Assembly (NCBI RefSeq): GCF_000013385.1
Contig: NC_007760.1
Coordinates: 3,136,001-3,200,000, forward strand
DNA from: Anaeromyxobacter dehalogenans 2CP-C
GTDB lineage: Bacteria > Myxococcota > Myxococcia > Myxococcales > Anaeromyxobacteraceae
Reading direction: 5' to 3'
Length of the DNA stretch: 64,000 nt
Positions within the stretch are counted from its first letter, which is position 1; every line of letters begins with the position of its first letter. A program made the translations under genes and the position numbers. The notes beneath the pieces were generated by a model. It did no database searches. It saw only the letters and a program-made list of their open reading frames with translations, and was not told where the DNA came from. Positions 52,815 to 62,400 of this stretch are shown here, in pieces.

Positions 52815-54029
52815 CTAGAACCCGTGCACGAACAGCCCCGAGCGCAGCTTCGGCTCGAACCAGGTGCTCTTCGGCGGCATGAGCTTGCCGGCGTCGGAGA
52901 CGGCGATGAGCTGCTCGATGCGCGTGGGGAACAGGTGCAGCGCGAGCGACCAGCCCTCCTCGTTCACCCGGCGCTCCAGCTCCTGGTGGCCGCGGATGCC
53001 GCCCACGAAGTCCACGTCCTTCGACGTCCGGGGATCGCGGATGCCGAACAGCGGCTCGAGGAGCTGGTCCTGCGCGATGGAGCAGTCGAGCGCCTTCACC
53101 GGATCCGACGCGTCGAAGCTGCCCTTGCGGACGTGGGCGTGCCACCAGCGGCCGCCGAGGTACACGCCGAACGCGAGCGGGTGATCGGGGCGCGCGTCCT
53201 TCGCGGGCTCGAGGTCGAGCACCTGGCGCAGCGCCTCGAGCAGCGCGTCGGGCGAGCGGCGCTGCGGATCGCGCACCAGCCGGTTGTAGGCGAGGATCTG
53301 CATCTGGTCGTGCGGGAACACCACCGCGAGGAACGCGCCGTGCTCGCCGGGCTGGCCGCGGCGCGCGGCGTGGACGCGGGAGGCGGCGGCGGAGCGGTGG
53401 TGGCCGTCCGCCACGTAGAGCGCGGGGACGCCGCGGAACAGCTGCTCGATGCGCGCGCCGAGCGCGGGCGGGACCACCCAGAGCTGGTGGGCGACGCCGT
53501 CGGGCGTGACGAGGTCGTACTCGGGCGCGGCGCGCTTCACCTCCTCGATCGCCGTGTCGATGTCGGGCACCGCGCGGTAGGTGAGGAACACCGGCTCGTC
53601 GTGCGCCGAGAGCGTGTCGATGTGGCGGACGCGGTCGTCCTCCTTGTCCGCGCGCGTCTTCTCGTGCTTCTTGATGACGTCGCGGTCGTACTCGTCCACC
53701 GACGCGCACGCCACCAGGCCGGTCTGCCGGTGCTCGCCCATGCGCTGCGCGTACACGTACAAGCGCGGCTCGGGGTCGGCGCGCAGCACGCCGCGGCGCA
53801 CCAGCTCGTCCAGGTTCTCGCGCCCCTTCGCGTAGACCGGGTCGGAGTGCTCGTCCACGCCCTCGGGCAGGTCGATCTCCGGCCGCGAGACGCGCAGGAA
53901 GCTGTCGGCGTTCCCGGCGGCGAGCGCGCGCGCCTCCTTCGTGGAGACGACGTCGTACGGCGGGGAGGCGACCTGGGCGGCGAGGGCGGCGGGCGGGCGC
54001 AGGGCGCGGAACGGGCTGAGCGTGGCCAT
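52815..54029 (-). CDS. DUF1015 family protein
   Basis: The 404-residue protein has the features of DUF1015: the N-terminal PFRALRPP and SPPYDVVSTKEA, the central LYVADGHHRSAAA and a C-terminal RIEQLIAVSDAGKLMPPKST. The fold is related to ParB/sulfiredoxin-like ATP-using proteins, and some relatives are free-serine kinases. A kinase role is thus possible but unproven here. The GHHR motif probably forms part of the active site. Confidence 0.88.
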   Translation of the reverse strand: MATLSPFRALRPPAALAAQVASPPYDVVSTKEARALAAGNADSFLRVSRPEIDLPEGVDEHSDPVYAKGRENLDELVRRGVLRADPEPRLYVYAQRMGEHRQTGLVACASVDEYDRDVIKKHEKTRADKEDDRVRHIDTLSAHDEPVFLTYRAVPDIDTAIEEVKRAAPEYDLVTPDGVAHQLWVVPPALGARIEQLFRGVPALYVADGHHRSAAASRVHAARRGQPGEHGAFLAVVFPHDQMQILAYNRLVRDPQRRSPDALLEALRQVLDLEPAKDARPDHPLAFGVYLGGRWWHAHVRKGSFDASDPVKALDCSIAQDQLLEPLFGIRDPRTSKDVDFVGGIRGHQELERRVNEEGWSLALHLFPTRIEQLIAVSDAGKLMPPKSTWFEPKLRSGLFVHGF

Positions 54030-54124
54030 CGATCCTCCGGGCGGCGCGGCGGCCGCCGGCGAGTGGAAGGGGGTCCGGCGCGCGGGGGCGCCGGCGGGCC
54101 ACTCGTCTTAACAGGGGCGCCCGC

Positions 54125-54346
54125 TCAGCCCCACAGCTTCTCGTCGCGGTGCTTCAGCACGTGGCCGCAGACGGCGCAGACCCGGACCGCGCCGCCCACC
54201 CCGGCCGAGCGGCCGTCGGCGTACGTGTGATCGCAGTCCTCGAGCAGCCGGGCCTCGTCGGCGCGGAGCGCGGCGAGCGCCGCCTCGTGCTTCGCGATCT
54301 CCACCCGCAGCTCCGTACGGCGGGCCAGCCTTTCGGACTGTGTCAC
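54125..54346 (-). CDS. Small zinc-ribbon/coiled-coil protein
   Basis: The frame from the GTG at 54346, preceded by GGGGAGGG, encodes 73 residues. The first half is a charged helix (RTELRVEIAKHEAALAALRA). A C/H set follows: EDCDHTYADG and then VCAVCGHVLKHRDEKLWG, with three Cys and two His that could hold one zinc ion. The role is unknown. The 375 bp from 54347 to 54721 hold no gene, only the upstream region of the cytochrome with the element at 54504. Confidence 0.6.
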   Translation of the reverse strand: MTQSERLARRTELRVEIAKHEAALAALRADEARLLEDCDHTYADGRSAGVGGAVRVCAVCGHVLKHRDEKLWG

Positions 54347-54503
54347 GCACGCCCTCCCCGGTTCGTTCCTGGTATCCGCCGAGTGTATCGGGGAAGTTCG
54401 CGCCGCGCGCGCTGGCGACCGCCAACCTCCCGGATCGCGCGCGCTCCGAGGCGCCGGTCCTGCCGGGCCGGGTGCGCAAGGATTGCACCGGTCGGGCGGC
54501 CGC

Positions 54504-54517
54504 CGCGTCCCTTGCGC
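54504..54517 (+). promoter_or_regulatory. 14-bp element shared by the two cytochrome genes (copy 1)
   Basis: CGCGTCCCTTGCGC at this site is identical to 56175-56188. Both copies are preceded, 10-14 bp upstream, by GGTCGGG. It lies 205 bp before the 13-heme gene. It might be a -35 region or an activator site. Confidence 0.35.
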
Positions 54518-54721
54518 GTGGGACACCGCGGGCGCGCACCTTGTCCCACCCATTCGCGTCAGGAGTTCCCGCGGGGTTAGCGCTGGGTACGCGTCTCCGG
54601 CCCTTTCCGGCACGTCCGTTGCTCGACTGGCACCCCCAAACGTGGCGCCACGGCCGCCGCCCGCCCACGATCCGGTGCTCCAGCGCCGGGCCGCTCGCGG
54701 GCCGCCGCCCGGAGACGAACC

Positions 54722-56095
54722 ATGGCCTCGACCCATCGCGCGGTGCTCGCAGCGCTCGCCCTCCTCACCTCCACCGCCGCCTGCGACCGGGCTCGCCCGA
54801 CGCTCGGGGACGCCGGCGCCGACGCGGGCGGCGGCGACTGCACCACCTGCCACGGCGACGCGGCCCGCTCCGAGGGGAACGCGCTGCTCCAGGCGGCCCC
54901 GCCGCTCGACGCGCACGGCAGCGCCAGCGGGCCGGCGGTCGGCGCCCACCAGGTCCACCTGCACGCGACCGCGGTGTCCGGGCCCATCGCCTGCGCCGAG
55001 TGCCACGCCGTGCCCACGCAGCGGCTCCACTCGAACGGCCAGGTGGACCTCGCGTTCGGCGCGCTCGCCCGCGCGAGCGGCGCGTCGCCGGCGTTCGCCG
55101 GCGGAAGCTGCTCCGGCGTGTACTGCCACGGCGCGACGCTCTCGGGCGGGAGCCTCACCGCGCCGGCCTGGGGCGGCGCCGGCCCGCTCGGCTGCGGGAG
55201 CTGCCACGGCGCACCCCCGCCGTCGCACGCCGCCGGCGCGACCGCCTGCGCCAGCTGCCACCCCGGCACGGTCAACACCGACGGCACGCTGAACCTCGCC
55301 GGCGGCCTGCACCTCAACGGCGTCGTGGACGTGAACCGCGCACACGCCGACGGCTGGTCGGACCCGGCGCAGCACGGGCGCGCCGCGAAGCGCGACCTCG
55401 CGAGCTGCACCGCGTGCCACGGCGCCGACTACGCCGGCGGGACCTCCGGCGTCTCCTGCAACGGCTGCCACGGCGGCACCGCCTGGCAGTCGAACTGCAC
55501 CTTCTGCCACGGCACCAAGGTCGCCGCGTACACCGCCGCGGACCTGCCCAGCGCCGCGCCGCCGCTCGGCACGCAGGGCGAGACGGCCACCACCGATCGC
55601 GCCGTCGGCGCGCACCGGGCGCACCTCGACGGCGGGGCGATCGCCGGCGCGGTGGCGTGCGCCGAGTGCCACGCCGTGCCCGCCGACCTCGGCCACCTCG
55701 ACGGCGCCGCGCAGGTGGTCTTCGGCGCCGCCGCCGGCCGCGACGGCGCCGCGCCGGCGTGGAGCGGGACGACCTGCGCGTCCACCTACTGCCACGGCTC
55801 CATCGCAGGTGCCGCCGCGCCGGCGCCGGTGTGGACCTCGACGGCCGGGACCACCTGCGCGTCCTGCCACCTGCCGCAGAACGGCTCCGGAACGTCCGCT
55901 TACTCCGGGCGTCACTACCTGCACGTCTCCAGCCGCGGGATCTCCTGCGCGACCTGCCACGGGACCGGGTACACTGCGAGCGCCGTCGCCCCGGCCACGC
56001 ACGTGGACGGGGCGCGGCAGCTGCAGCCCATCGTCGGCTGGAACGCGGCCTCCCGGAGCTGTGCGCCGGGGTGCCACGGCGGCGAGACCTGGTAG
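54722..56095 (+). CDS. Lipoprotein multiheme cytochrome c-like protein, 13 candidate hemes
   Basis: The 457-residue product has a lipobox (TSTAAC, near residue 21). I count 13 heme sites: ten CX2CH (for example CTTCH, CAECH, CGSCH), two CX4CH (CSGVYCH and CASTYCH) and one CX3CH (CAPGCH). The alternation of CX4CH and CX2CH matches the Geobacter-type CxxxxCH/CxxCH repeat domain. Such proteins sit on the outer membrane or outside the cell and pass electrons to metals or other extracellular acceptors. Whether the CX4CH and CX3CH sites bind heme is not settled for this protein. Confidence 0.88.
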   Translation: MASTHRAVLAALALLTSTAACDRARPTLGDAGADAGGGDCTTCHGDAARSEGNALLQAAPPLDAHGSASGPAVGAHQVHLHATAVSGPIACAECHAVPTQRLHSNGQVDLAFGALARASGASPAFAGGSCSGVYCHGATLSGGSLTAPAWGGAGPLGCGSCHGAPPPSHAAGATACASCHPGTVNTDGTLNLAGGLHLNGVVDVNRAHADGWSDPAQHGRAAKRDLASCTACHGADYAGGTSGVSCNGCHGGTAWQSNCTFCHGTKVAAYTAADLPSAAPPLGTQGETATTDRAVGAHRAHLDGGAIAGAVACAECHAVPADLGHLDGAAQVVFGAAAGRDGAAPAWSGTTCASTYCHGSIAGAAAPAPVWTSTAGTTCASCHLPQNGSGTSAYSGRHYLHVSSRGISCATCHGTGYTASAVAPATHVDGARQLQPIVGWNAASRSCAPGCHGGETW

Positions 56096-56174
56096 CGGAC
56101 CGTCGGTCGGCTGCCGGAACGCGCCGCGCCCGGGGGCACACGTCACGCGATCCGCGCCTCCTGCGGTCGGGTGA

Positions 56175-56188
56175 CGCGTCCCTTGCGC
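56175..56188 (+). promoter_or_regulatory. 14-bp element shared by the two cytochrome genes (copy 2)
   Basis: The second copy of CGCGTCCCTTGCGC lies 90 bp before the 18-heme gene, with GGTCGGG again upstream. A shorter form (TTCCTTGCGC) occurs near 58313, upstream of the NYN gene. Confidence 0.35.
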
Positions 56189-56277
56189 ACGGTCAAGCCA
56201 CCGGCCCGCCGACGAGGGCATTCTGGCCCCGCGCGCCGGCCCATCCGGGCCCGGCGACGGACCGAGGACCCTCCCGA

Positions 56278-58245
56278 ATGCGCTCCGCTCGAATCACCCC
56301 GCTCGTCCTTACCCTCGCCCTGCTCGCCGCCTGCTCGGCCCGCAAGGTGGAGGAGGCCGCCGAGGCGGGCTCCACCTGCACGCGCTGCCACGGCGGCGTG
56401 GACAACCTCACCGGCGCTCCCCCGCGCGACGCCCACGGCAGCCTGACCGGCCCGAAGGTCGGCGCGCACACCGCGCACCTCGGCGCCGGCGTCGCCTGCG
56501 AGACGTGCCACAAGGTGCCGTCCTCGGTGGACGATCCCGACCACATCGGCCCCGACACCATCAAGGTCCGGTTCGGCCAGGCCGCGAAGCTCGGCGGCGC
56601 GAGCCCGACGTACGCCGCCGGCACCGGCACGCTCGGCGGCACCTGCTCGAGCACGTACTGCCACGGCAGCACGCTGTTCGCGGGCGGCACCACCCCGAAC
56701 CCGTCCTGGAACCAGCCGAAGCCCAGCGCGGCGGAGCGCTGCCAGGCCTGCCACGGCAACCCGCCGCCCAGCCACAGCGCGCTCGCGACGAACTGCTTCC
56801 AGTGCCACTCCGACTCGGTGGACGCGAACCAGCAGGTCAAGCCCGGCGGCAAGCACGTGGACGGCCACGTGGACATCGTGGCGCTGACCGCGTGCGCCGG
56901 CTGCCACGGCGACCCGAGCCGCACGCAGGACTCGCCGCTCGTCCGCGCCGCGCCGCCGGTGGACACGCAGGGCAACGTCACCGGCGCGCGCGTCGGCGCG
57001 CACCTCGCCCACCTGCGCGACGGCCCGCTCGCCAAGGCGTTCGCGTGCAGCCAGTGCCACGTCGTCCCGACCGACTCGGCGCACGCCTCGAACGGCGCGC
57101 CGGTGGTCACCTTCGGCCCGCTCGCGTCGCTGAACGCGACCCCGAGCTACGCGAACGGCACCTGCAGCGGCGTCTACTGCCACGGCGGCGGCACCACGCC
57201 CATCGGCGGCGGCGGCCTGAACGTCGCCCCGACCTGGACGCAGGGGAGCGCCGGCGCGACGTGCGGGAGCTGCCACGCGCTCGTCCCGCCCTCGCCGCAC
57301 CCGTCGGTCGATCGGAACGGCGCGCCGCTCGGCTCGCTGCCGCAGTGCTCGCAGTGCCACCCCGGCACCGTGAACCCGGACGGCTCGATGTTCGTCGCGA
57401 ACGGCCTGCACGTGAACGGCGTGGTGGACCAGAACGTCCACCCGGCCGGCTGGCTCGCCCCCGCGGGCGCGCAGCAGCCCCACGGGCTGGCGGCGAACTT
57501 CCACGACGCGGCGTACCCGCGCGGCCTCGACGACTGCCGGAGCTGCCACGGCGCCGACCTGAACGGCGGCCCCGGCGCCGGCGTGTCGTGCAACGCCTGC
57601 CACGCGGCGAACGGCCAGGAGGCCTGGCAGACGAGCTGCACGTTCTGCCACGGCGAGCCGAACCGCGCCCAGTTCGCGGCGGCGCCGCCGGTGGACACGC
57701 AGGGCCACGTGGCGCCGTCGGAGCGCGGCGTCGGCGCGCACCAGACGCACCTGTTCGGCAAGCAGCCCACCGGCGCCATCAGCAACGGCGTCGCCTGCGG
57801 CGCCTGCCACGACGGGCAGCCGTACGCCGACCTCGCGCACGTGAACGGCACCGTCGCGGTGGCGCTCAAGACCCCGGGCGGCGCGGCCGCCGGCACGTTC
57901 GACGCCGGCGCCGGCACCTGCGCGTCCACGTACTGCCACGGCGGGTTCCGCGGCGGGAAGGCGGCCACCCCGGCCTGGATCGCGACCTCGGTGGACTGCG
58001 GCAGCTGCCACGCGTCGCAGACCGGCACCGACTTCAGCGACGCGCACGCGACGCACGTCGGCGCGTTCAAGCTGTCCTGCGGCGTCTGCCACTCCGCCGC
58101 GTACGCGCCCGGCGCCACGCCGCCCGCCGCGGACAAGGCGCTGCACGTGAACGGGCTGGTGGACGTGGCGGCCGCGGTCAACTACGACCGGACCACGCAC
58201 GGCTGCGCCGTCGCCTGCCACGGCCCGGACCGCGCCTGGTACTGA
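56278..58245 (+). CDS. Lipoprotein multiheme cytochrome c-like protein, 18 candidate hemes
   Basis: The 655-residue protein starts with a lipoprotein signal (LALLAAC, near residue 19). I count 18 heme sites: fourteen CX2CH, three CX4CH (CSSTYCH, CSGVYCH, CASTYCH) and one final CX3CH (CAVACH). Repeats such as APPVDTQG and VGAH.AHL recur through it and through its neighbour, so both arose from one repeat unit. Likely role: electron transfer across or beyond the outer membrane. It is followed by a strong terminator. Confidence 0.9.
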   Translation: MRSARITPLVLTLALLAACSARKVEEAAEAGSTCTRCHGGVDNLTGAPPRDAHGSLTGPKVGAHTAHLGAGVACETCHKVPSSVDDPDHIGPDTIKVRFGQAAKLGGASPTYAAGTGTLGGTCSSTYCHGSTLFAGGTTPNPSWNQPKPSAAERCQACHGNPPPSHSALATNCFQCHSDSVDANQQVKPGGKHVDGHVDIVALTACAGCHGDPSRTQDSPLVRAAPPVDTQGNVTGARVGAHLAHLRDGPLAKAFACSQCHVVPTDSAHASNGAPVVTFGPLASLNATPSYANGTCSGVYCHGGGTTPIGGGGLNVAPTWTQGSAGATCGSCHALVPPSPHPSVDRNGAPLGSLPQCSQCHPGTVNPDGSMFVANGLHVNGVVDQNVHPAGWLAPAGAQQPHGLAANFHDAAYPRGLDDCRSCHGADLNGGPGAGVSCNACHAANGQEAWQTSCTFCHGEPNRAQFAAAPPVDTQGHVAPSERGVGAHQTHLFGKQPTGAISNGVACGACHDGQPYADLAHVNGTVAVALKTPGGAAAGTFDAGAGTCASTYCHGGFRGGKAATPAWIATSVDCGSCHASQTGTDFSDAHATHVGAFKLSCGVCHSAAYAPGATPPAADKALHVNGLVDVAAAVNYDRTTHGCAVACHGPDRAWY

Positions 58246-58270
58246 TCCACCACGACGTACCGTGAAGGTC

Positions 58271-58302
58271 CCGAGGCCGGGGGGTCCGCCCCCCGGCCTC
58301 GG
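58271..58302 (+). terminator. Strong terminator after the cytochromes
   Basis: A perfect 14-bp stem (CCGAGGCCGGGGGG and its complement) with a TCCG loop lies 25 bp after the stop codon, followed by GTTTCGGCCCTTTTCC. Confidence 0.8.
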
Positions 58303-58395
58303 CGTTTCGGCCCTTTTCCTTGCGCCCGCGCCCCGCACCTGTCAGGTTCCGGGCGCTGCGGGCCCCTGCCCGGCCTGCCCGGAGGCCCCCTTCCC

Positions 58396-59157
58396 ATGCG
58401 CCGCGAGCACAGCGATCAGCGGATCGCGCTCTTCATCGACTTCGAGAACCTCGTCACCCGCACCGGCCTCTCGGCCGAGACGTTCGACCTCCAGCCAGCG
58501 CTCGACACGCTGCTCGAGAAGGGCAAGGTGGTCTTCCGCCGGGCCTACGCCGACTGGACGCGCTTCTCCGCCGCCACCCCGCGCCTGCACGAGAAGGGCG
58601 TCGAGCTGGTGGACGTGCCGCCCTCGACCCGCGCCGGGAAGAACGGCGCCGACATGCGCCTCGTCATCGACGCGCTCGAGCTCGCCTACCTGCGCGAGCA
58701 CATCGACACGTTCGTGATCGCGTCGGGCGACTCCGACTTCTGCCCCCTCGCCTACAAGCTGCGCGAGAACGACCGGACCGTCATCGGCATGGCCGTGCGG
58801 GAGGCGACCAGCCCCCTGTTCGTGAAGGCCTGCGACGAGTTCATCTACCTGCGCCCCGGCAGCCGCCGCCGCGCCGAGGGCGGCGGCAAGGAGAAGGCCG
58901 AGCGGCCCAAGGAGAAGATCGCCGCCGTGGTCCCCGACGTCGCGCGCGAGGCCACCGCCGCCATCCTGGGGCGCGCCGCCGGCCCGGTGAACCCGTCCGC
59001 CATCAAGGCCGCGATCGTGCGCCGCCAGCCCGACTTCGACGAGCGCGAGCACGGGTTCTCGTCCTTCAACCGGATGCTGGAGGCCATGGAGACCGAGGGC
59101 CTGCTCCGCCGCGAGCAGGGCGCCAAGGGCCAGTGGTACGTGGTCCCCGCGGCCTAG
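58396..59157 (+). CDS. NYN-domain ribonuclease-like protein with C-terminal LOTUS/OST-HTH-like domain
   Basis: The 253-residue protein has a PIN-like NYN domain in residues 8-150. The acidic residues are in IALFIDFENLV, KNGADMRLVIDALE and VIASGDSDFCPLAYKL. After a Lys/Glu-rich linker, residues about 185-250 (NPSAIKAAIVRRQPDFDERE, SSFNRMLEAMETEGLL) form a winged-helix of the OST-HTH/LOTUS type, which binds RNA. The whole protein likely cuts or binds RNA. The cellular target is unknown. Confidence 0.85.
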   Translation: MRREHSDQRIALFIDFENLVTRTGLSAETFDLQPALDTLLEKGKVVFRRAYADWTRFSAATPRLHEKGVELVDVPPSTRAGKNGADMRLVIDALELAYLREHIDTFVIASGDSDFCPLAYKLRENDRTVIGMAVREATSPLFVKACDEFIYLRPGSRRRAEGGGKEKAERPKEKIAAVVPDVAREATAAILGRAAGPVNPSAIKAAIVRRQPDFDEREHGFSSFNRMLEAMETEGLLRREQGAKGQWYVVPAA

Positions 59158-59217
59158 GCTCGCTCCCGTCACCGCGCGCCGGCGCGCTCCGCCCTAGCTT
59201 CTCGGGCAGGAGGCGCC

Positions 59218-60105
59218 ATGGCGAAGGATCGGAACCCCGACCCGCGGCAGGGCGGCGCGAAGCCGCCCTACCCGAAGCAGCAGCAGGAGACGCCCGGCAG
59301 CGAGGCCGGCATGCGCCCGCGGCCGGACTTCGGCGAGCGGACCTATCGCGGGCACGGCCGCCTCCAGGACCGGGTCGCCATCGTCACCGGGGGTGACAGC
59401 GGCATCGGGCGCGCGGTGGCGCTCGCGTTCGCGCGCGAGGGCGCGCACGTCGTGATCTCGTACCTGTCCGAGCACGAGGACGCCGAGGAGACGCGGCGCG
59501 TGGTGGATGCGTCCGGGCGCACCGCCGTGCTGGTGGCCGGCGACCTCTCCGAGGACGCCCAGTGCGCGCGGGTGGTGCAGGCGGCCATCGAGCGCTTCGG
59601 CCGGCTGGACGTGCTCGTGAACAACGCCGCGTTCCAGGGGCGCGCGGTGGAGCGGTTCGAGGACCTCGACGCCGAGCGTGTCGAGTGGACGTTCCGGACG
59701 AACGTGGTGGCCATGTTCAACCTCGTCCGCCACGCCCTCCCCCACCTGAAGCCCGGCGCCGCGATCGTCAACACGACGTCGATCCAGGCGTACCACCCCA
59801 ACCCGCAGATCCTGGACTACGCCGCCACCAAGGGCGCGATCCGGACGTTCACGCAGGGGCTCTCGAAGGAGCTGGCCGCGCGCGGCATCCGCGTGAACGG
59901 CGTCGCGCCCGGCCCGATCTGGACGCCGCTCATCCCGCAGTCCTTCCCGGACGAGAAGGTCGAGAAGCACGGCGAGAGCGCGCCCATGGAGCGCGCCGGC
60001 CAGCCGGCCGAGGTCGCGCCGGTGTTCGTGTTCCTCGCCTCCGACGACGCGCGCTACGTCAGCGGGGAGATCGTGGGCGTGACCGGGGGGTCGCCGCTGG
60101 CGTAG
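59218..60105 (+). CDS. Short-chain dehydrogenase/reductase
   Basis: The 295-residue SDR has an N-terminal polar extension (about 45 residues, with PPYPKQQQETPG) as in the YghA branch. The NADP motif GGDSGIGRAVALAF, NNAA at the strand-4 position and the catalytic Tyr-Lys in LDYAATKGAI follow. The loop KPGAAIVNTTSIQAY supplies the Ser. Relatives of this branch act on small aldehydes or sugars during stress. The AGGAGG site lies 6-8 bp upstream. Confidence 0.9.
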   Translation: MAKDRNPDPRQGGAKPPYPKQQQETPGSEAGMRPRPDFGERTYRGHGRLQDRVAIVTGGDSGIGRAVALAFAREGAHVVISYLSEHEDAEETRRVVDASGRTAVLVAGDLSEDAQCARVVQAAIERFGRLDVLVNNAAFQGRAVERFEDLDAERVEWTFRTNVVAMFNLVRHALPHLKPGAAIVNTTSIQAYHPNPQILDYAATKGAIRTFTQGLSKELAARGIRVNGVAPGPIWTPLIPQSFPDEKVEKHGESAPMERAGQPAEVAPVFVFLASDDARYVSGEIVGVTGGSPLA

Positions 60106-60119
60106 CGGCGTCGCCAGCG

Positions 60120-62384
60120 TCAGCGGGCGGCGTGCACGCCGGCGTCGCCGGCCGCGCCAGCGTCCAGCGCGACCACGACCTCGGCGCCGCCCAGCACGGC
60201 GGCCTCCGGCACCGCCGCGATCCGCGTCCGACCTCCGGAGACCACCTCGAACGCGCCCGCCTCGCTCGAGCCGTTCGCCCCGGTGGCGTACGGGACGCGC
60301 AGCCGCGCCCGGCCGTCGGGGCCCGCGCGCGCCTGCGTGCGCCAGCCGAACGTCCGGCCGGTGTTGCTGCGGACCTCGACCTCGGCGCGGATCTCGTCAC
60401 CGGGGGACGCCCCGGTGACGGCGAGCCAGGCGCCGGGGACGAGGCCGAAGAGGGCGAAGGCGGGGCGCGGCGATGCGGCCGGATCGTCCGGCGCGGTCTC
60501 GCCCACGAGCCGGAACCCGCCCAGCGCCGGGAGCCCGTCGCCGGCGGAGCCGTCGCGCACGTGGAGGCGGTAGCTGACCATCGCACGGTACCGCTCGCCC
60601 TCCACCAGCACCCGGCCGGCGCGCCAGCCCCTGGAGACCGAGGCGACGCGCCGCTCGGGCGGGATCAGGTCCTGCAGGAAGAGCGCATCGCGCCGCGGAT
60701 CCTCCACCAGCCAGACGCCCGCGCCGCGCGCCCGCAGCACCCGCTCCACCTCCTCCGGCTCGGTGGTCAGGTACGTCCGCACCGACTCCTCGAACGCCTC
60801 CGCGCCTCCCTCGACGCCGAACGGGTTCGCGAGCGCGGGACGTCGCGCGAGCGCGCGGACGTGGTGGCCCCAGTCCCACCGCGCGTAGACGGCGCGCTGG
60901 TGCGCCGGCGCGGGCAGTCCACGGAGCGACGCGAGGAGCGGGCCGGGCGTGACCGCCGCCGGCTGCCGCACGAAGCGCACGTACGACGCGAGCGCGTTCG
61001 CGGTGGTCGCCGCCACCCCGACCGCGAGGAACGCCGCGCCCCAGGCGCCGCGCGAGAGCCCGGGCAGCCGGCTCGCCTGGACGTGGCGCAGCCCGAGCCA
61101 GCACCAGACCGCGAGCGGCGCAGCGGCGTAGACGTCGAAGCGGTTGCGCGCCAGGGCGAGGGCGAACGCCAGCCCGCCCCAGGTGGCCAGGAGCAGGACC
61201 TCCGGCCGGCGCTCGGGTGCGGCCCTCCACCGCGCGCGGAGCGCCGCCGCGCCCGCCGCCGCGACCAGCGGCGCGAGCCCGAACCTCCCCACCGCGTCGG
61301 ACAGGTCCGCCGCCAGCGGCCGCCCGCCGGAGAACAGGATCGGCGCGAACTCCGAGATGCTCGCGTACCACGGGCTGCCCCGGAGGAGCCCGGCCAGCCC
61401 GTGCTCCATCCCGCTCCGCAGCGGCGGGAGGGCGACCGCGAGGCAGAGCGGCGCGGCCACCGCGATCGCCACCTCGGCCGTGCGCCTTCCGCGGCCGGCG
61501 TCCGGCCGCAGCCGCCGGCCGAGCCACAGGATCGCGGCGAACAGGGCGGCCCCGGCGGTGACGAGCACGTGCAGCCCGCTCACGCCGCCGATCTCGAGGC
61601 GGAGGAGCGCCTCGCCGGGCGCGAGCGCCGCCACGGAGACCGCGAGCAGCGTCGCGCCGCCGGCGCAGCCCACTGCCATGGACGCGGCCGGCGCCTCGGC
61701 GCGCTCCGACGAGCCGGGCGCGACCACGTGCCACGCGGCGGCGTGCGCGGCCAGGAACACGAGGTCGAGGGTGCTCCCGAGCCAGCCCCACGCCGACGTG
61801 GCGATGGCGGCGCCGAGCGCCACCGAGGCCGCCGCCCGGCCCCGGAACGTGCGCTGCGCGAGGTACCGGGCGTGGGCGAGCAGGACGGCGATGGCGAGGA
61901 GCACCTCGAGGACGTGCTGGTCCGTCCGGCCCAGCGCCGAGTAGACGGCATGGCGAGCCGACAGCGCGAGGAGCAGCGCGACCCCGAGGGCCGCGTCGCC
62001 GCCCGCGAGCGCCGCCGCCAGCCACGCCACCAGCGGCACGGTCGCGACCCCGAGCGCGACCGGCACCCACGCCCCCGCGCGCGCGACCTCCGCCTCACCG
62101 GCGGCGCCGCCGCCGAGCACGAGCGCCGTCGCGGCCACCAGCTCGTCGAAGAGCGGCGGCCAGGGGACGTCGGTGCCCGCCCCGCCGCCGAGCTCGGCGT
62201 CGTGCCAGGGGACCCGCGGGAAGTCCCGGGCGATCTCCTCGGCCCGGAGCAGGTGGTAGAGGCAGTCGCCGTCGAACGGCCACCCGGCAGGATCGCGGCC
62301 GGCCACGCGCTCCCAGGTGGCCAGCCGCACGGCGCACGCGAGCGCGAGCACCGCCCCCCATCGCGCCATCCGGCCCGCCCGCAT
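60120..62384 (-). CDS. STT3/PglB/AglB-like oligosaccharyltransferase
   Basis: The 754-residue protein has about twelve membrane spans and the key STT3 elements. PFDGDCLYHLLRAEEI holds the first acidic motif (Asp38, Asp40). ALGRTDQHVLEVLL matches the second. SISEFAPIL is placed where the external-loop E (SVSE-like) lies. RWDWGHHVRALARRP replaces the WWDYG substrate-binding motif. The soluble C-terminal domain ends beta-rich. It would transfer a lipid-linked glycan to Asn on an exported protein. It follows the TadG-like gene by 16 bp, so pilus or surface proteins are possible acceptors. Confidence 0.75.
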   Translation of the reverse strand: MRAGRMARWGAVLALACAVRLATWERVAGRDPAGWPFDGDCLYHLLRAEEIARDFPRVPWHDAELGGGAGTDVPWPPLFDELVAATALVLGGGAAGEAEVARAGAWVPVALGVATVPLVAWLAAALAGGDAALGVALLLALSARHAVYSALGRTDQHVLEVLLAIAVLLAHARYLAQRTFRGRAAASVALGAAIATSAWGWLGSTLDLVFLAAHAAAWHVVAPGSSERAEAPAASMAVGCAGGATLLAVSVAALAPGEALLRLEIGGVSGLHVLVTAGAALFAAILWLGRRLRPDAGRGRRTAEVAIAVAAPLCLAVALPPLRSGMEHGLAGLLRGSPWYASISEFAPILFSGGRPLAADLSDAVGRFGLAPLVAAAGAAALRARWRAAPERRPEVLLLATWGGLAFALALARNRFDVYAAAPLAVWCWLGLRHVQASRLPGLSRGAWGAAFLAVGVAATTANALASYVRFVRQPAAVTPGPLLASLRGLPAPAHQRAVYARWDWGHHVRALARRPALANPFGVEGGAEAFEESVRTYLTTEPEEVERVLRARGAGVWLVEDPRRDALFLQDLIPPERRVASVSRGWRAGRVLVEGERYRAMVSYRLHVRDGSAGDGLPALGGFRLVGETAPDDPAASPRPAFALFGLVPGAWLAVTGASPGDEIRAEVEVRSNTGRTFGWRTQARAGPDGRARLRVPYATGANGSSEAGAFEVVSGGRTRIAAVPEAAVLGGAEVVVALDAGAAGDAGVHAAR

Positions 62385-62400
62385 CGCCGCCCGCCGACCG

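Noticed and set aside
54490-54520. Sigma-54 promoter upstream of the cytochromes
   Set aside because: The GG and GC pairs around CCCTTGCGC are 13 bases apart instead of the required 10.
54722-58245. A tandem repeat or CRISPR array in the regularly spaced CxxCH coding region
   Set aside because: The repeats are diverged heme-binding codons inside two open reading frames with varied spacing, not identical repeats with unique spacers.
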